From Pseudomonadota bacterium (lineage in GTDB: Bacteria; Pseudomonadota; Gammaproteobacteria; Burkholderiales; Burkholderiaceae_F), in assembly GCA_029778535.1 (NCBI GenBank), contig JAKOQB010000039.1, forward strand, positions 105,298-169,297: a DNA stretch of 64,000 nucleotides. The letters are read 5' to 3'. The translations under genes were made by a program, and so were the position numbers. This document shows positions 34,755 to 44,621 of the stretch, piece by piece; position 1 is the first letter of the stretch, and every line of letters starts with the position of its first letter. The notes under the pieces are model-generated. The model had not been told where the DNA came from and searched no databases. It was given only the letters and a program-made list of their open reading frames with translations.

Positions 34755-35192
34755 CACAACGGTGCGGTGCGGCCCGAAACTGCGCGCAATCCGAGTACCC
34801 GGCGGCTGGTCGGGCCGATGTCGGCGATTTCGACGAACCGGGACCGGTCCGGAGTCGACGCATCTGAACCACAGGACCTTCATGTCGCGCTTTGCGCAGG
34901 GAACCGCAGCGCAAACCGACCGTGGACATTCTGCCGGGCGTTCACGATCGAGCGTGGCGCCGTCGAGTGACGCCTCGCGGAGTCGACAGCCATCAACGCG
35001 GCGTGTTCGACGATGTATCGCGCACGTTATCCAATCTCAGTGCGTGTCGCGTGATGACGCGAAGTTTGTCGACGCATCGTGTTGGCCAGGCGTCGGCGCG
35101 ATTTGTGACCGTTCTTGATGCGCCGTCCTCGAATCGTGGCGTTGTCGATTCGTTCAGCGGGCGCGAACTTCGAACGAGACTGATCTGAATCC
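34755..35192. other. 438 bp without a supported gene
   Basis: Short open frames exist on both strands, but none has a ribosome-binding site, family similarity or consistent codon bias. The segment is less G+C-rich than wecB. I see no hairpin array, tRNA or transposon end. It may be the remains of a gene or the promoter region of the damaged methyltransferase that follows. Confidence 0.5.
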
Positions 35193-35974
35193 ATGCAGCC
35201 GGAGGATCCCGTCGTTCCGGTTGACTTTGCGTGCAACATCTGTGGCACTCGATGCGCAGTGCATGTGCATCGCCTCAGTCGCGAAGCGGGGTCTTGCCCG
35301 GGGTGCGATTCGACCGTGCGCTTACGCTCGATCGTCTATCTCCTGTCGGTCGCTCTGTTTGGCGACGGGCGTCCGCTGGCCGATTTCCCGACAGACAAAG
35401 GAATCCACGGTATCGGCTTGAGCGACTGGGACGGTTACGCAAGACCGCTTGCGGCCAAATTGAACTATTGCGACACGTTCTTTCAACAGTCGCCGCAGCT
35501 CGACATCAAGGATCCGCCTGAGGAATGGAGAACCACATTTGATTTCGTCATCGCCAGCGATGTCTTCGAGCACGTCGCGCCGCCGATAGAGCGCGCGTTT
35601 GCGGGCGGTCATCCTTGCTGAAGCCGGGCGGGGCGCTCATCTTTTCTGTTCCGTACAGTCTCGAAGCGGATACGCTCGAGCACTTTCCATCGTTGCACGA
35701 GTTCGAAGTTTACGAGGAGGACGGGCGATGGGTGCTGCTCAATCGGACGCGGGAAGGGCTTCTCGAAAGGTTCGAGAGTCTCGTGTTCCATGGCGGCGCC
35801 GGTCAAACGCTCGAGATGCGCGTGTTTTCGCTTGCGGCAATCAGGCGTCATGCGGCGGAAAGCGGATTCTCGAAGATCGATGTTCTGGACGCCCCGGTCT
35901 GGCGCTTTGGTAGCTACGACCCGGATCCGTGGTCGCGACCGATGATCTTGAGCAAGGCTGTCGTGAGTCGGTGA
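35193..35974 (+). pseudogene. SAM methyltransferase with N-terminal zinc ribbon, frameshifted
   Basis: The first frame (35193-35621) encodes a zinc ribbon (CNICGTRC...CPGCDSTVRLRSI) and the first half of a class I methyltransferase ending DVFEHVAPPIERAFAGG. The second frame (to 35974) continues directly with LLKPGGALIFSVPYSLE and the C-terminal substrate part. Adding one base near 35606-35612 would join them as ERAFAGGxSLLKPGG, exactly the family spacing, so a single-base deletion is the simplest explanation. It could instead be a sequencing error. The intact protein would be about 260 residues. Confidence 0.8.
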
Positions 35975-36242
35975 TTGAGCGAATTATTGCCCGAGGTGTG
36001 TGACGGAGCTGATCGGATCGGCGGATTGCTCGACTGCGCACGAAGGCCTCGGCCGAAAGTCGCCAACGCTTGCTTCGGGCACATTCTTGAAGCCGACGAT
36101 CTTCCGAAGGTCTGTCTCTCGTGATCGGCCCGGGTAAGTTCAAAGCAAGTGCACGCGGCAAGCGGCGATGAGCGAGTACGGCGGGACCGACAACCTCGAG
36201 GTGATGGCGTGCGCCGTCAACTAAAACGATCTTCTCGTCGAG

Positions 36243-36726
36243 TTGCTTACAACGCATGTCGATACAGGTAAGGCAATTCTCGATTTTGGTTGCGGAACCG
36301 GAACGTTCGCGCGGCGTCTTGAAGCGCTCGGCTATCAGGTCGCGTGCGTTGAGCCGGACTCACGCCGGTGCGAGCGCGTGAATCAGGTTGGGATTCGATG
36401 CGAGTCTTCGATCGAAGCCTATCGTCCGGCGGCGTTCGATTTCGTCTACTCATTCAACGTGCTCGAACACATCGACGACGATATCGGCGCGCTCAAAGCG
36501 ATTCGCTCGCGCCTGTCGCCTTCCGGTCGCCTGTTCCTCTATGTACCGGACGGCGTTCCAGTTTCTGTTTTCCGGCATGGACCGCAAGGTCGGACATGTT
36601 CGACGCTACACGGGAGCAACGCTGGCACGGGCGGTCGGGTGTGCCGGGTTCCGAGTGGAGCGGTATAGCTATGCGGATTGCCTCGGCACTGCTGCGAACC
36701 GGACGCCGCGGCGTGACGAGCGCTGA
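36243..36726 (+). pseudogene. Truncated and frameshifted SAM methyltransferase
   Basis: Bases 36243-36560 encode ILDFGCGTGTFARRLEALGY, FDFVYSFNVLEHIDDD and LSPSGRLFLYVP, the front of a class I methyltransferase lacking its N-terminus. The frame is then lost near 36550 and the sequence continues one frame over as FQFLFSGMDRKVGHVRRYTGATLARAVGC to 36726. The match between the two halves is that of one family domain. Both ends appear cut. The preceding 268 bp (35975-36242) contain no gene I can support. Confidence 0.75.
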
Positions 36727-36749
36727 TTGCGCGATACGGCGAATTACAG

Positions 36750-37184
36750 ATGCAGGTCGGGATCGCGCAACTGATACGCCTGAAGCTTGGCGACCCGCTG
36801 GTTGTGGACTCGTCTACACCAAGCTTCGCATCGTACGTGGCTGGTTCTGCCGTCGCGTCCGTAGGTCACGCGATCGCCGACATCGATCTTGTCGTCCGCT
36901 GCGTCGCCGCCGCGCCGCGTGCGTCGGTGTTGGCCACCTGGTTTGGAGCCGGCCGAGACCGATCCACGCTTTGGCTCGGCACGAGCGACTGCGCCGGCGG
37001 AGTCGCGCACGGATTCCGGCGCGCAATCCGCGTTCCTGCCGGCGCCACGGAGCTTGAAGTGACCCTTGCCGATCCGCGGCTTCACGTCGACTCGATCGCG
37101 GTCAGAATGCGTCCTGATGTCAGCGCAGACCATCAACTCGAGCGCCGTGTTCGATTGGACTCGTTGTTTGAGCGACGACACTGA
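36750..37184 (+). CDS. Hypothetical protein, possible remnant
   Basis: A 144-residue open frame with third-position G/C bias like its neighbours and a plausible ATG. The product has no family I recognise. Its last third (RRAIRVPAGATELEVTLADP) looks like an edge of a beta-sandwich or a glycan-related domain. It ends directly before the next glycosyltransferase start. It lies downstream of two broken methyltransferase genes, so it may also be a surviving piece of a larger gene. Confidence 0.4.
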   Translation: MQVGIAQLIRLKLGDPLVVDSSTPSFASYVAGSAVASVGHAIADIDLVVRCVAAAPRASVLATWFGAGRDRSTLWLGTSDCAGGVAHGFRRAIRVPAGATELEVTLADPRLHVDSIAVRMRPDVSADHQLERRVRLDSLFERRH

Positions 37185-37193
37185 GTGCCACGC

Positions 37194-38180
37194 ATGGATT
37201 CAAACGAAGCCCCATCCTTGAGTAACTCTTCCGAAAATCGACGCTTCGACGTGGCCGAACGGTCGACGATTCACCGCATCTCGGTCTTGATTCCTTGCCA
37301 TAACGAGGAGACTGCAAATGCCCGCGTTGTCTGCGATTTCCGGAACGCGTTGCCCGGGGCCGCGATCTACGTGTACGACAACAATTCGCAGGACCGCACG
37401 CTCGAAGCGGCGGCCGCGGCGGGCGCTGTGGTGCGCCGGGAGACGCTGCAGGGCAAGGGGTACGCTGTCCGAAGGATGTTCTCCGACGTCGAAGCGGAGG
37501 CCTACGTTCTGGTCGACGGCGATGCAACCTATGAGGCCGCAGCAGCGCCGCGGCTGATCGAGCGGATCGAGCGCGAGCACTTCGACATGGTGGTCGGTGC
37601 GCGGGTCGGCGCGGAAGACGCGGCATACCGGCGCGGACACCGGTTCGGCAATGCAGTGCTGAGCGCGTTCGTCGCGCGCCTGTTCGGACTGCGCTTCACG
37701 GACATGCTTTCCGGGTACCGGGTCTTCTCGCGGCGGTTCGTCAAATCGTTTCCGGCGCTCGCGCGCGGATTCGAGATCGAGACGGAACTGACCGTGCATG
37801 CGCTTGAACTGGGTCTTTCCGTCGCCGAAGAACCGACGAAGTACTGCGCGCGACCGAAGGACTCAAGAAGCAAACTGAGAACCTACCACGACGGCCTGCG
37901 CATCGTCCGGCTGATCGTGCGGTTGTACAAGGATGAGCATCCGCTGCGGTTCTTCGGCGCGTTCGCAGGTCTTCTTGGGCTGGTCTCGCTGACGCTTGGT
38001 TTGCCCGTCGTCATCGAATTCATCCGCACCGGCCTCGTGCCGCGCTTGCCGACCGCGGTCCTGGCGAGCGCGCTGGCTCTCCTTGCGGCGCTGAGTGTCA
38101 CCTGCGGTCTGATCCTTGATACGGTGACGCGGGGCCGGAAGGAGGTAAAGCGAATGGCCTATCTACGCGTGCCGCGGTGA
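37194..38180 (+). CDS. Membrane-anchored glycosyltransferase family 2 (DPM1-like)
   Basis: A 328-residue GT2 enzyme with ISVLIPCHNEETANARVV, IYVYDNNSQDRT, the DxD in VLVDGDATYEA, and RFTDMLSGYRVFSRRFVKSFP typical of polyprenyl-phosphate sugar transferases. The C-terminus carries two membrane helices (FFGAFAGLLGLVSLTLGL and TAVLASALALLAALSVTCGL). It probably makes a polyprenyl-P-hexose donor or adds a sugar at the membrane. ATG 37194 is used; a GTG at 37185 is in frame, abutting the previous stop. Confidence 0.87.
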   Translation: MDSNEAPSLSNSSENRRFDVAERSTIHRISVLIPCHNEETANARVVCDFRNALPGAAIYVYDNNSQDRTLEAAAAAGAVVRRETLQGKGYAVRRMFSDVEAEAYVLVDGDATYEAAAAPRLIERIEREHFDMVVGARVGAEDAAYRRGHRFGNAVLSAFVARLFGLRFTDMLSGYRVFSRRFVKSFPALARGFEIETELTVHALELGLSVAEEPTKYCARPKDSRSKLRTYHDGLRIVRLIVRLYKDEHPLRFFGAFAGLLGLVSLTLGLPVVIEFIRTGLVPRLPTAVLASALALLAALSVTCGLILDTVTRGRKEVKRMAYLRVPR

Positions 38181-38404
38181 CGACCTTCGATTGACGTCAT
38201 TGAATCGGCGCAGTGAAGGTAGGTGCTGGGGAAAGCGGCCTGTCGCCATGTCAATTTCATTCATCGTGTCGAGGGGTGCCTCAAGCTACCTCAGGAAGGG
38301 CACGTGGTGGAGAGCGGCTTCGCTGACGTAACGACGCCATCGTCAATCGGTGAGTCGCGAGCGTATTGAAGACGTTCGTTCGCTACAATTTCCAGCTTCT
38401 GCCA

Positions 38405-39766
38405 ATGTCTGCAACCCGACCGCGAGAGACTTTGCCCGGGATACCTTCGCCAGGCTGCATTGACGAATTGAGCACGCGACCCACAACGTTCATCTGGCGC
38501 TGGCAGCGCAACCTTTTCGGGCTCCTGGCGCGTTACCGGGCCGGGGCGCGTCGATACGGCTGGCTTCAGTCGATCCCGCTCGCAGTTCACCGCATCGTTC
38601 AGGCGATCGTGCGGCGCGCTCGCGTTCGAATTCAGGCGGCCGCCTACGAGCGGAATCTGGCGCGGCTGACTGCCCGCATCCTTGCCGCCGACCACTTTGT
38701 TGATGTCTTTCACGTGCCGATGGGCTGGCACACGCCGCTGTTTCAGCGGTTTCAGCACATGTCGCAGCAAGCGTGTCGTCTGGGCGGCCTCGCGCTGTAC
38801 GGCGCGCATCCGCTGGTCGATCGCGATGTATTCGTATTCGAGGAAGTCCAGCCCAGGCTGCTGATCTTCGACGCGACCGACGCTCGCGTCAGCGAAGCGG
38901 TTCTTTCGTCGCTGCGCGCCGCGCATTGCCCGGTCGTGCTGAGGTTGCAGTCGATCGATACCGCGACAACGCCGGAAGAGGTCGACCGGCTGGTGTCGAC
39001 GGGCTCGCATGTCGTCTACGAGTACATCGACGAATTGACCGAGCACATCACGGGATCCGTTCCGCCGTTCGTCTACGAGCGACACCGCAAGCTGTTGAAG
39101 GACGAGCGGGTGTTCGCGGTTGCGACTTCGGACAAGCTTTACGCCGAAGTGCGCGCGCAGCGCTCGCAGCGTTGCCTGCTGAGCACCAATGGCGTCGATC
39201 CCGAGACGTGGCAATTCGAGGGGCCGGCGCCGCTCGATCTTCAGCCGGCGCTGCGATCCGGCCGCCCCGTGATCGCATACCACGGCGCGCTCGCGCGCTG
39301 GATCGACCCGGAATTGCTCGAAGCGATTGCACTTTCCGGCCGCTACGAGCTGGTGCTGATCGGATTCGAGCACGACAAGGCATTGCGGGAGCGCGGCGTT
39401 CTGCAATTGCCGTGCGTGCACTTCCTCGGTTCCAAGCCGTATGCGCAGCTGCCGGCTTACGCGCGCTGCTACGACGTCGCGATTCTGCCGTTCACGCGCA
39501 ACGCGGTGACGGAGGCGGTGTCGCCGGTCAAGCTGTTCGAATACATGGCGGCCGGCAAACCGATCGTCACGACCGGGCTGCCGGAGTGCCGCAAGTACCG
39601 TTCATGTCTGATCGCAGATTCCCCGGAGGACTTTCTTGCTCAGATCGACCGCGCACTGGCGCTGCGTACCGACTCGGGCTACCTCGCAATTCTGCGCGAC
39701 GAGGCGCGCGCGAACTCCTGGACGCAGAAGGCAACCGAGTTGTATCGCGCATTGGGAGTGTTGTGA
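38405..39766 (+). CDS. Glycosyltransferase family 1/4
   Basis: A 453-residue GT-B fold glycosyltransferase. VIAYHGALARWIDPELLEAI opens the second domain and DVAILPFTRNAVTEAVSPVKLFEYMAAGKPIVTT is the donor-binding signature with the conserved glutamate. The N-terminal half is divergent. The start MSATRPRE is chosen; a TTG at 38366 is in frame. Its stop overlaps the next gene's GTG start (GTGA). The preceding 224 bp (38181-38404) hold no gene. Acceptor and sugar cannot be told. Confidence 0.85.
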   Translation: MSATRPRETLPGIPSPGCIDELSTRPTTFIWRWQRNLFGLLARYRAGARRYGWLQSIPLAVHRIVQAIVRRARVRIQAAAYERNLARLTARILAADHFVDVFHVPMGWHTPLFQRFQHMSQQACRLGGLALYGAHPLVDRDVFVFEEVQPRLLIFDATDARVSEAVLSSLRAAHCPVVLRLQSIDTATTPEEVDRLVSTGSHVVYEYIDELTEHITGSVPPFVYERHRKLLKDERVFAVATSDKLYAEVRAQRSQRCLLSTNGVDPETWQFEGPAPLDLQPALRSGRPVIAYHGALARWIDPELLEAIALSGRYELVLIGFEHDKALRERGVLQLPCVHFLGSKPYAQLPAYARCYDVAILPFTRNAVTEAVSPVKLFEYMAAGKPIVTTGLPECRKYRSCLIADSPEDFLAQIDRALALRTDSGYLAILRDEARANSWTQKATELYRALGVL

Positions 39767-41085
39767 CGTCATTGCTCTATCAAACGCTGCGGCGTGCCTA
39801 CTGGAGTCTGCCGCTCACCCAGGCGCAAAAGGAGCAGATCGCGGGCCGAATCCGACGCCTGCTGCGGGGGCGCGCGGCGAATACTGTCGAACGCGGGGAG
39901 CACGAGGAACTCACGCAGTTGCGCAGCTATGTGAGCCAGATCCTCGCCATTCCGGAGCGAGTCAAGGCGGACTTCGTCGAGATCGCCGAACACGCCTTCG
40001 AGCGTCACGCGACGGATCCGAAGGTGGTCGCGTATTACCTGCCGCAGTTTCACCCGACTCCGGAAAACGATCGCTGGTGGGGTCGGGGCGTCACCGAGTG
40101 GAACAACGTGTCACGCGCCGTGCCGCAGTTCGTCGGCCATTATCAGCCGCGGCGGCCGGGTGAACTGGGCTATTACGACTTGCGCGTCATGGACAACATC
40201 GAACGCCAGGTGGAACTGGCGCGCATGTATGGCGTGTACGCCTTCTGCTACTACTTCTACTGGTTCGACGGGGTGCGGTTGCTTGACAGTCCGCTCGACG
40301 CGTTCGTTGCCGCGCGCAACATCGACTTCCCGTTCTTTCTGTGCTGGGCGAACGAATCATGGACGCGCCGCTTTGATGGCACGTGCGGCGAGATCCTCGT
40401 CGAGCAGCCATCGAGCGTTCAGAGCTATCGGTCGTTCATCGAGGCCGCGATTCCGTACATGCGCGACCCGCGCTACGTGCGGGTCGGCGGCCGGCCCGTT
40501 CTCGTGATCTATCGGCCATCGTTCGTGCCGGAATGTCGTGCAACGCTCGACGCGTGGCGCAGTGCGTGCCGCGCGGCCGGTGCCGGCGCGCCGTATCTGA
40601 TCGGGGTAAAGGAACACACGTGGGACGTCGATCTGCTGCAGCATGGGTTCGATGCCCAGAGCGAGTTTCATCCCGGCACGCTGTTTCGCCACTGCGTCGA
40701 CATCACGAGCGCGCAGAGTTTCGTCCGGAAGGATTTCGGCGGCATGGTGTTCGACTATCGCGACATCGTCGTCAACGAGAAGTTCAAGCGGGTGTCCGGA
40801 GCGAAGCTGCACCGTGCCGTGATGCCGATGTGGGACAACACGCCGCGCCGCGACCACATGGGCATGATCTTTCATGATTCGACGCCGGCGCTGTATGAGC
40901 GCTGGCTGACTGCCGTTATCGACGAGACCCGACAACTCGTCGCGCGCGGCGAACTCGACGATTCATTTGTCTTCATCAATGCCTGGAACGAATGGGGCGA
41001 GGGGGCCTATCTGGAGCCGGATGCCCGGTACGGATACGCGTATCTCGCCGCCACTCGCAAGGGGATCGAGAACGCCCGCGACTGA
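39763..41085 (+). CDS. WbsX-type glycoside hydrolase 99-like / glycan biosynthesis protein
   Basis: A 440-residue protein with the WbsX (glycosyltransferase WbsX-like, GH99-related) pattern: VVAYYLPQFHPTPENDRWWG, GVTEWNNV, PFFLCWANESWTRRFDG, DNTPRR, and FVFINAWNEWGEGAYLEPD. Such proteins are common in O-antigen and rhamnan clusters, with proposed hydrolase or transferase activity; no reaction is proven. The first 85 residues form a charged helical region. The GTG start overlaps the previous stop. It ends the forward run of polysaccharide genes. Confidence 0.87.
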   Translation: MTSLLYQTLRRAYWSLPLTQAQKEQIAGRIRRLLRGRAANTVERGEHEELTQLRSYVSQILAIPERVKADFVEIAEHAFERHATDPKVVAYYLPQFHPTPENDRWWGRGVTEWNNVSRAVPQFVGHYQPRRPGELGYYDLRVMDNIERQVELARMYGVYAFCYYFYWFDGVRLLDSPLDAFVAARNIDFPFFLCWANESWTRRFDGTCGEILVEQPSSVQSYRSFIEAAIPYMRDPRYVRVGGRPVLVIYRPSFVPECRATLDAWRSACRAAGAGAPYLIGVKEHTWDVDLLQHGFDAQSEFHPGTLFRHCVDITSAQSFVRKDFGGMVFDYRDIVVNEKFKRVSGAKLHRAVMPMWDNTPRRDHMGMIFHDSTPALYERWLTAVIDETRQLVARGELDDSFVFINAWNEWGEGAYLEPDARYGYAYLAATRKGIENARD

Positions 41086-41104
41086 GGGCATGCGTCGGAG
41101 CCGC

Positions 41105-44100
41105 TCACCCGGCGGCTGGATCAATGGCCGAAACCTCTTTCAGTACGCGCTCGGCATGAGCGCGCCATACGACATCATCCGGAATTCGCTCGATGGCGCC
41201 GAACTGAAGCGGATCACGCTTTCTCTTGAATGCGACCGACAAGGCACGAGCGAATGATTTTGCACCGTCGGCGAAGTCGATCCCGAGGGCATGTTGCAGC
41301 TGTGCATGGGGTGAGGCAAGGACCGGAATGCCCGCGGCGAGGTAATCGTCGAACGCCGGCGAAGGAAGCTCGGGCCCAAGCGGCCTGTCGACGAATGGGA
41401 GCATCGCGACGTCAAAGCACGGAATGCCGTCGCTCCCGAGCCGATCGCCGTAGCTGCCGACCCAAAGAACGTTGGGAAGACGCGTCAAGCCCGAAGTCCA
41501 GATGCTGCCATCCGTGTCGAGGCCCAACAGAACAAAATTCCAGTCGGGGCATTGGGCAGCCACGGCCGCGAGCAAGTCGAAGTCCAACTGATTGTTCACC
41601 GGTCCAAGGTATCCGGCGACGGGCCTGCTCGCATCGAGCAGCCGGGACTTCCAGGCGGCGTCGGCTTCGGTCACAGGGGCGCCCCGTGCGCGCTGAGTTG
41701 CCGGACGCGGCGACGGCAGGTACAAGACCCGGTCGCGATGTTCACCGATTTGCAGGCGCAGACTCCACTCGGCGCTGATGAAGACTTCGGCTTCGCGCAC
41801 TCCGCGCCACAGCAGCCATTCGGTCCGCGTCCAGTTGATCGCGTACCGCTTGAACGATTCGCAGAAATCGAAGACCACGATCGACCCGGGCGGCATTTCG
41901 TCCCGCGCATCCAGATTGGAGCAGTCGGACCAGACGATCAACCGATTGAAGCCCTCCAGACAGTCGCGCCGCCCGGAATATTCGAACTCAAGATCGGTCG
42001 ACTGCGTCAGCCACGCCTGTGGCTCTTCCCGATACGCGAGTTCGCGGATCACGACCGCGCCAAGCTGCGTGAACGCCCGCGCCACGGCGTCGCGCCGCTG
42101 CACCACGGAGTCCGGAGTTCCCGCGTCCAGACGCGGGAAGAAGACACAGAATTCCACGGCGTCCGCCGCCTGCAGCAGCGGCTGCAGAACTGAACCCGCC
42201 GCCGGCGGTGGTGCGGAGATCTCGCCCCACTTGATGCGAAAACGGCGTCGGTTGTCGAAGTAGAGCTGCTGGTACGCGCGTGTTCGCAGCTTCTTCAACG
42301 ACGCGCTGTGCCAGTGGTGCACGAAGCTGTCCCGCGCCAGCTTCACCTGGTAGCCCGCCAGACGCACGCGGCGATTCCAGTCGTCATCCTCGAACATGCC
42401 GTGAGCGAATCGCTCGTCCAGCGGTCCGACCCGTTCCCACACTTCGCGCCGAGTGAGCACGCAAAAGAATGCGAGCGAATCGATATCGGCAAGCTCTCCT
42501 CGACGCTCGCGATGCACCGCATCCGTCCATACCGGCAGATCCGTCAGATACGAGTATCCAACCTCGATCTTCGCGGCGTTTCCGATCGAGTTTGTGAGGG
42601 GACCGATCAGACCCAACGACCGGTCCGCCCGCATGTGTCGAACCAACGCGCTGAGCCACGGACCGCTCACGACCGTGTCATTGTTGAGAAGGCAGATGTA
42701 ATCCCCGCTGGCCGCCGCCACGCCCTGATTGTTCGCGGCTGCGAAGCCGCGGTTCGTCTGGTTCAGAATCAAGCGGACGTTTGACTCACGCTGGGCGGTC
42801 TCGTTCAGATACTCGCGCGTGCCGTCGTTCGACGCGTTGTCGACGACGATGATTTCGATGTTGGGATAGTCGGTATCTCCGAGGAGGCTGGCGAGACACA
42901 GCTCGTTCAAATCGCGATTGTTGTATGTGACGACAATGATCGACACGAGTGGGAATGCGGCTGCAATCGCCTGCTCGAAGGCCGCGACGCGATGTTCCCA
43001 GGTGTTGGCAAGCGCGTAACTGCGCCTGCGAGCCTTCTCTTCATCGGAGTTGGTCTCCAGCGCGGCCTCCAGTTCCCGCGAGAACTCCTCGGCAGTGGAG
43101 GCGAATCGCACGAGACCTTCGCTCGCCAGTGCTTCCAGCTCCGGCAGATGGACGGACACGACGGGCTTGCCGGCCGCGAGCATTTCGTACAGCTTGACCG
43201 GGTCCGTCGCATCGGTGAGCGAATTTCGCTTGAAGGGGATGATGCACGCGTCCCAGCCCGCGATCATTGCCGGCAGCTCCTTGTAGGAACGCTCTCCGCG
43301 TAGTTTCAGGTTGGACAACGACAACAGGGGAGACGTATCGGCGGTGTGCGTGCTGCCGATCAGCTCAAAGCGCCAGTCCGGCCGCAGGCGAGCCAGCGCG
43401 CCGACGATTTCGGCGTCAAACCAGTCTGCGATTGCTCCGAAGTAGCCGATCGTTCGCGCGTTGCCGGTACCGTCCGAGGGACTCGCAACGACAACAAAAT
43501 CAGCCGGGCTTGCAGCGTTGCGTATCAGAACCGCCGTCCGGCTACGATCCGCAACGCGGTCGAAGAGTCTCTTTGACGAGACAGTGACCAGGTCGGAGGA
43601 CGAGAGTAGCTCCCCTTCGCTCGCGAGCATCGCAGGAGCGTTAGTGGAAAAGCCCGCGTGATCGTCCATGCAGTCGTACACGAGTGCGGCAGGCGCAAGG
43701 ATTTCACGCAGGCGCCGGGCGAGCGGCGTCCAGAACGGAAGCTGGGTGACGATCGCCGTGGCGCCGACGCCCTGGCGCTTCAATTCCGCGCCGAGCTGAT
43801 CGGCGAGATCCGAGGCGACTCCCTCAGGCATCGCGTCCCGGTACAGGTTCATCGCGATCGGTCCGGCAAGCGCGATTCCAGTGACTCCCGGCTCGATGTC
43901 GACAACTTCAGGCGCTCCACGGAAAGCCGTGCGCAAGTAGAAGACGCGGTGGCCGCGTCGCGAGAATGCCCGCGCCAACTGCTGCGGCCTCTGGAAGCGG
44001 AACTCCCAGTCGATGATCGGAAGTACGACGATCGCACACCGGCGGGTGAAGATCGGCGGCTCGGAATATGGCACGCAGGCGGATGTGTGTTCGGCTGGTT

Positions 44101-44518
44101 CTGCCTTCGCCGCCGCGTCTACCGTCGTTGCTTCAGCCGCCGCATCCGGCGGAGATCTTCCGCCGGCCTGCAATTCCCCTGCGGCTTCTTTCACGGGCGT
44201 ACCCGCCAGTTGATCGATAGCGGGCGAGCGAAGCAGGATCCTGTCTCGAATTCGATAAAGCAGGCGCAAAAGCCAATATCCGCGGCTGCGTCGAATCCGT
44301 TCGAGTTCTTCGCTTGCATCGAGCAGTGCCGCGCGGACTTGCTTCTCTTCGGCCTTCAGTCTTTCGCATTCGTCTCGGAAATTCGCTGATTCGCGGTTGA
44401 GCTGAAGAATTTCAGTGCGCAACTGCTCTATCTCGTAGCGGAGGCGGTCGATCTCGGCTTTTCGATGATCCACGAACTTCGTGGTTGCGATGAATCGCTC
44501 CGTTTCTCTCATTTCCAT
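41105..44518 (-). CDS. Triple-module glycosyltransferase (coiled coil, GT4-like, GT2, GT4-like)
   Basis: A 1137-residue multidomain protein. Residues 20-76 are a coiled coil. Residues 160-515 form a GT-B module (FQRPQQLARAFSRRGH, YDCMDDHAGF, CIIPFKRNSLTDATDPVKLYE). Residues 524-765 form a GT2 module (VSIIVVTYNNRDLNELCL, NNDTVVSG, MFEDDDWNRRVRLAG). Residues 785-1130 form a second GT-B-like module (VAGYLGPVNNQLDFDLL, DVAMLPFVDRPLG). It could add several sugars in sequence, like multidomain O-antigen polymerising transferases. It follows the triple methyltransferase gene at 103 bp on the same strand, so the two probably form one transcript. Confidence 0.88.
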   Translation of the reverse strand: MEMRETERFIATTKFVDHRKAEIDRLRYEIEQLRTEILQLNRESANFRDECERLKAEEKQVRAALLDASEELERIRRSRGYWLLRLLYRIRDRILLRSPAIDQLAGTPVKEAAGELQAGGRSPPDAAAEATTVDAAAKAEPAEHTSACVPYSEPPIFTRRCAIVVLPIIDWEFRFQRPQQLARAFSRRGHRVFYLRTAFRGAPEVVDIEPGVTGIALAGPIAMNLYRDAMPEGVASDLADQLGAELKRQGVGATAIVTQLPFWTPLARRLREILAPAALVYDCMDDHAGFSTNAPAMLASEGELLSSSDLVTVSSKRLFDRVADRSRTAVLIRNAASPADFVVVASPSDGTGNARTIGYFGAIADWFDAEIVGALARLRPDWRFELIGSTHTADTSPLLSLSNLKLRGERSYKELPAMIAGWDACIIPFKRNSLTDATDPVKLYEMLAAGKPVVSVHLPELEALASEGLVRFASTAEEFSRELEAALETNSDEEKARRRSYALANTWEHRVAAFEQAIAAAFPLVSIIVVTYNNRDLNELCLASLLGDTDYPNIEIIVVDNASNDGTREYLNETAQRESNVRLILNQTNRGFAAANNQGVAAASGDYICLLNNDTVVSGPWLSALVRHMRADRSLGLIGPLTNSIGNAAKIEVGYSYLTDLPVWTDAVHRERRGELADIDSLAFFCVLTRREVWERVGPLDERFAHGMFEDDDWNRRVRLAGYQVKLARDSFVHHWHSASLKKLRTRAYQQLYFDNRRRFRIKWGEISAPPPAAGSVLQPLLQAADAVEFCVFFPRLDAGTPDSVVQRRDAVARAFTQLGAVVIRELAYREEPQAWLTQSTDLEFEYSGRRDCLEGFNRLIVWSDCSNLDARDEMPPGSIVVFDFCESFKRYAINWTRTEWLLWRGVREAEVFISAEWSLRLQIGEHRDRVLYLPSPRPATQRARGAPVTEADAAWKSRLLDASRPVAGYLGPVNNQLDFDLLAAVAAQCPDWNFVLLGLDTDGSIWTSGLTRLPNVLWVGSYGDRLGSDGIPCFDVAMLPFVDRPLGPELPSPAFDDYLAAGIPVLASPHAQLQHALGIDFADGAKSFARALSVAFKRKRDPLQFGAIERIPDDVVWRAHAERVLKEVSAIDPAAG

Positions 44519-44621
44519 CGATGTTGAGGATCGTCTGCTGGACCGTCAAGGCGCGCGTCAATTCATACCGGCTGCCCGCGGCGACACCATAAGTCGCGTT
44601 TCGGCCAACTTTGGCAACGCG

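Noticed and set aside
34892..35188. A 98-codon forward frame upstream of the frameshifted methyltransferase.
   Set aside because: No similarity, no good ribosome-binding site, composition of a random frame.
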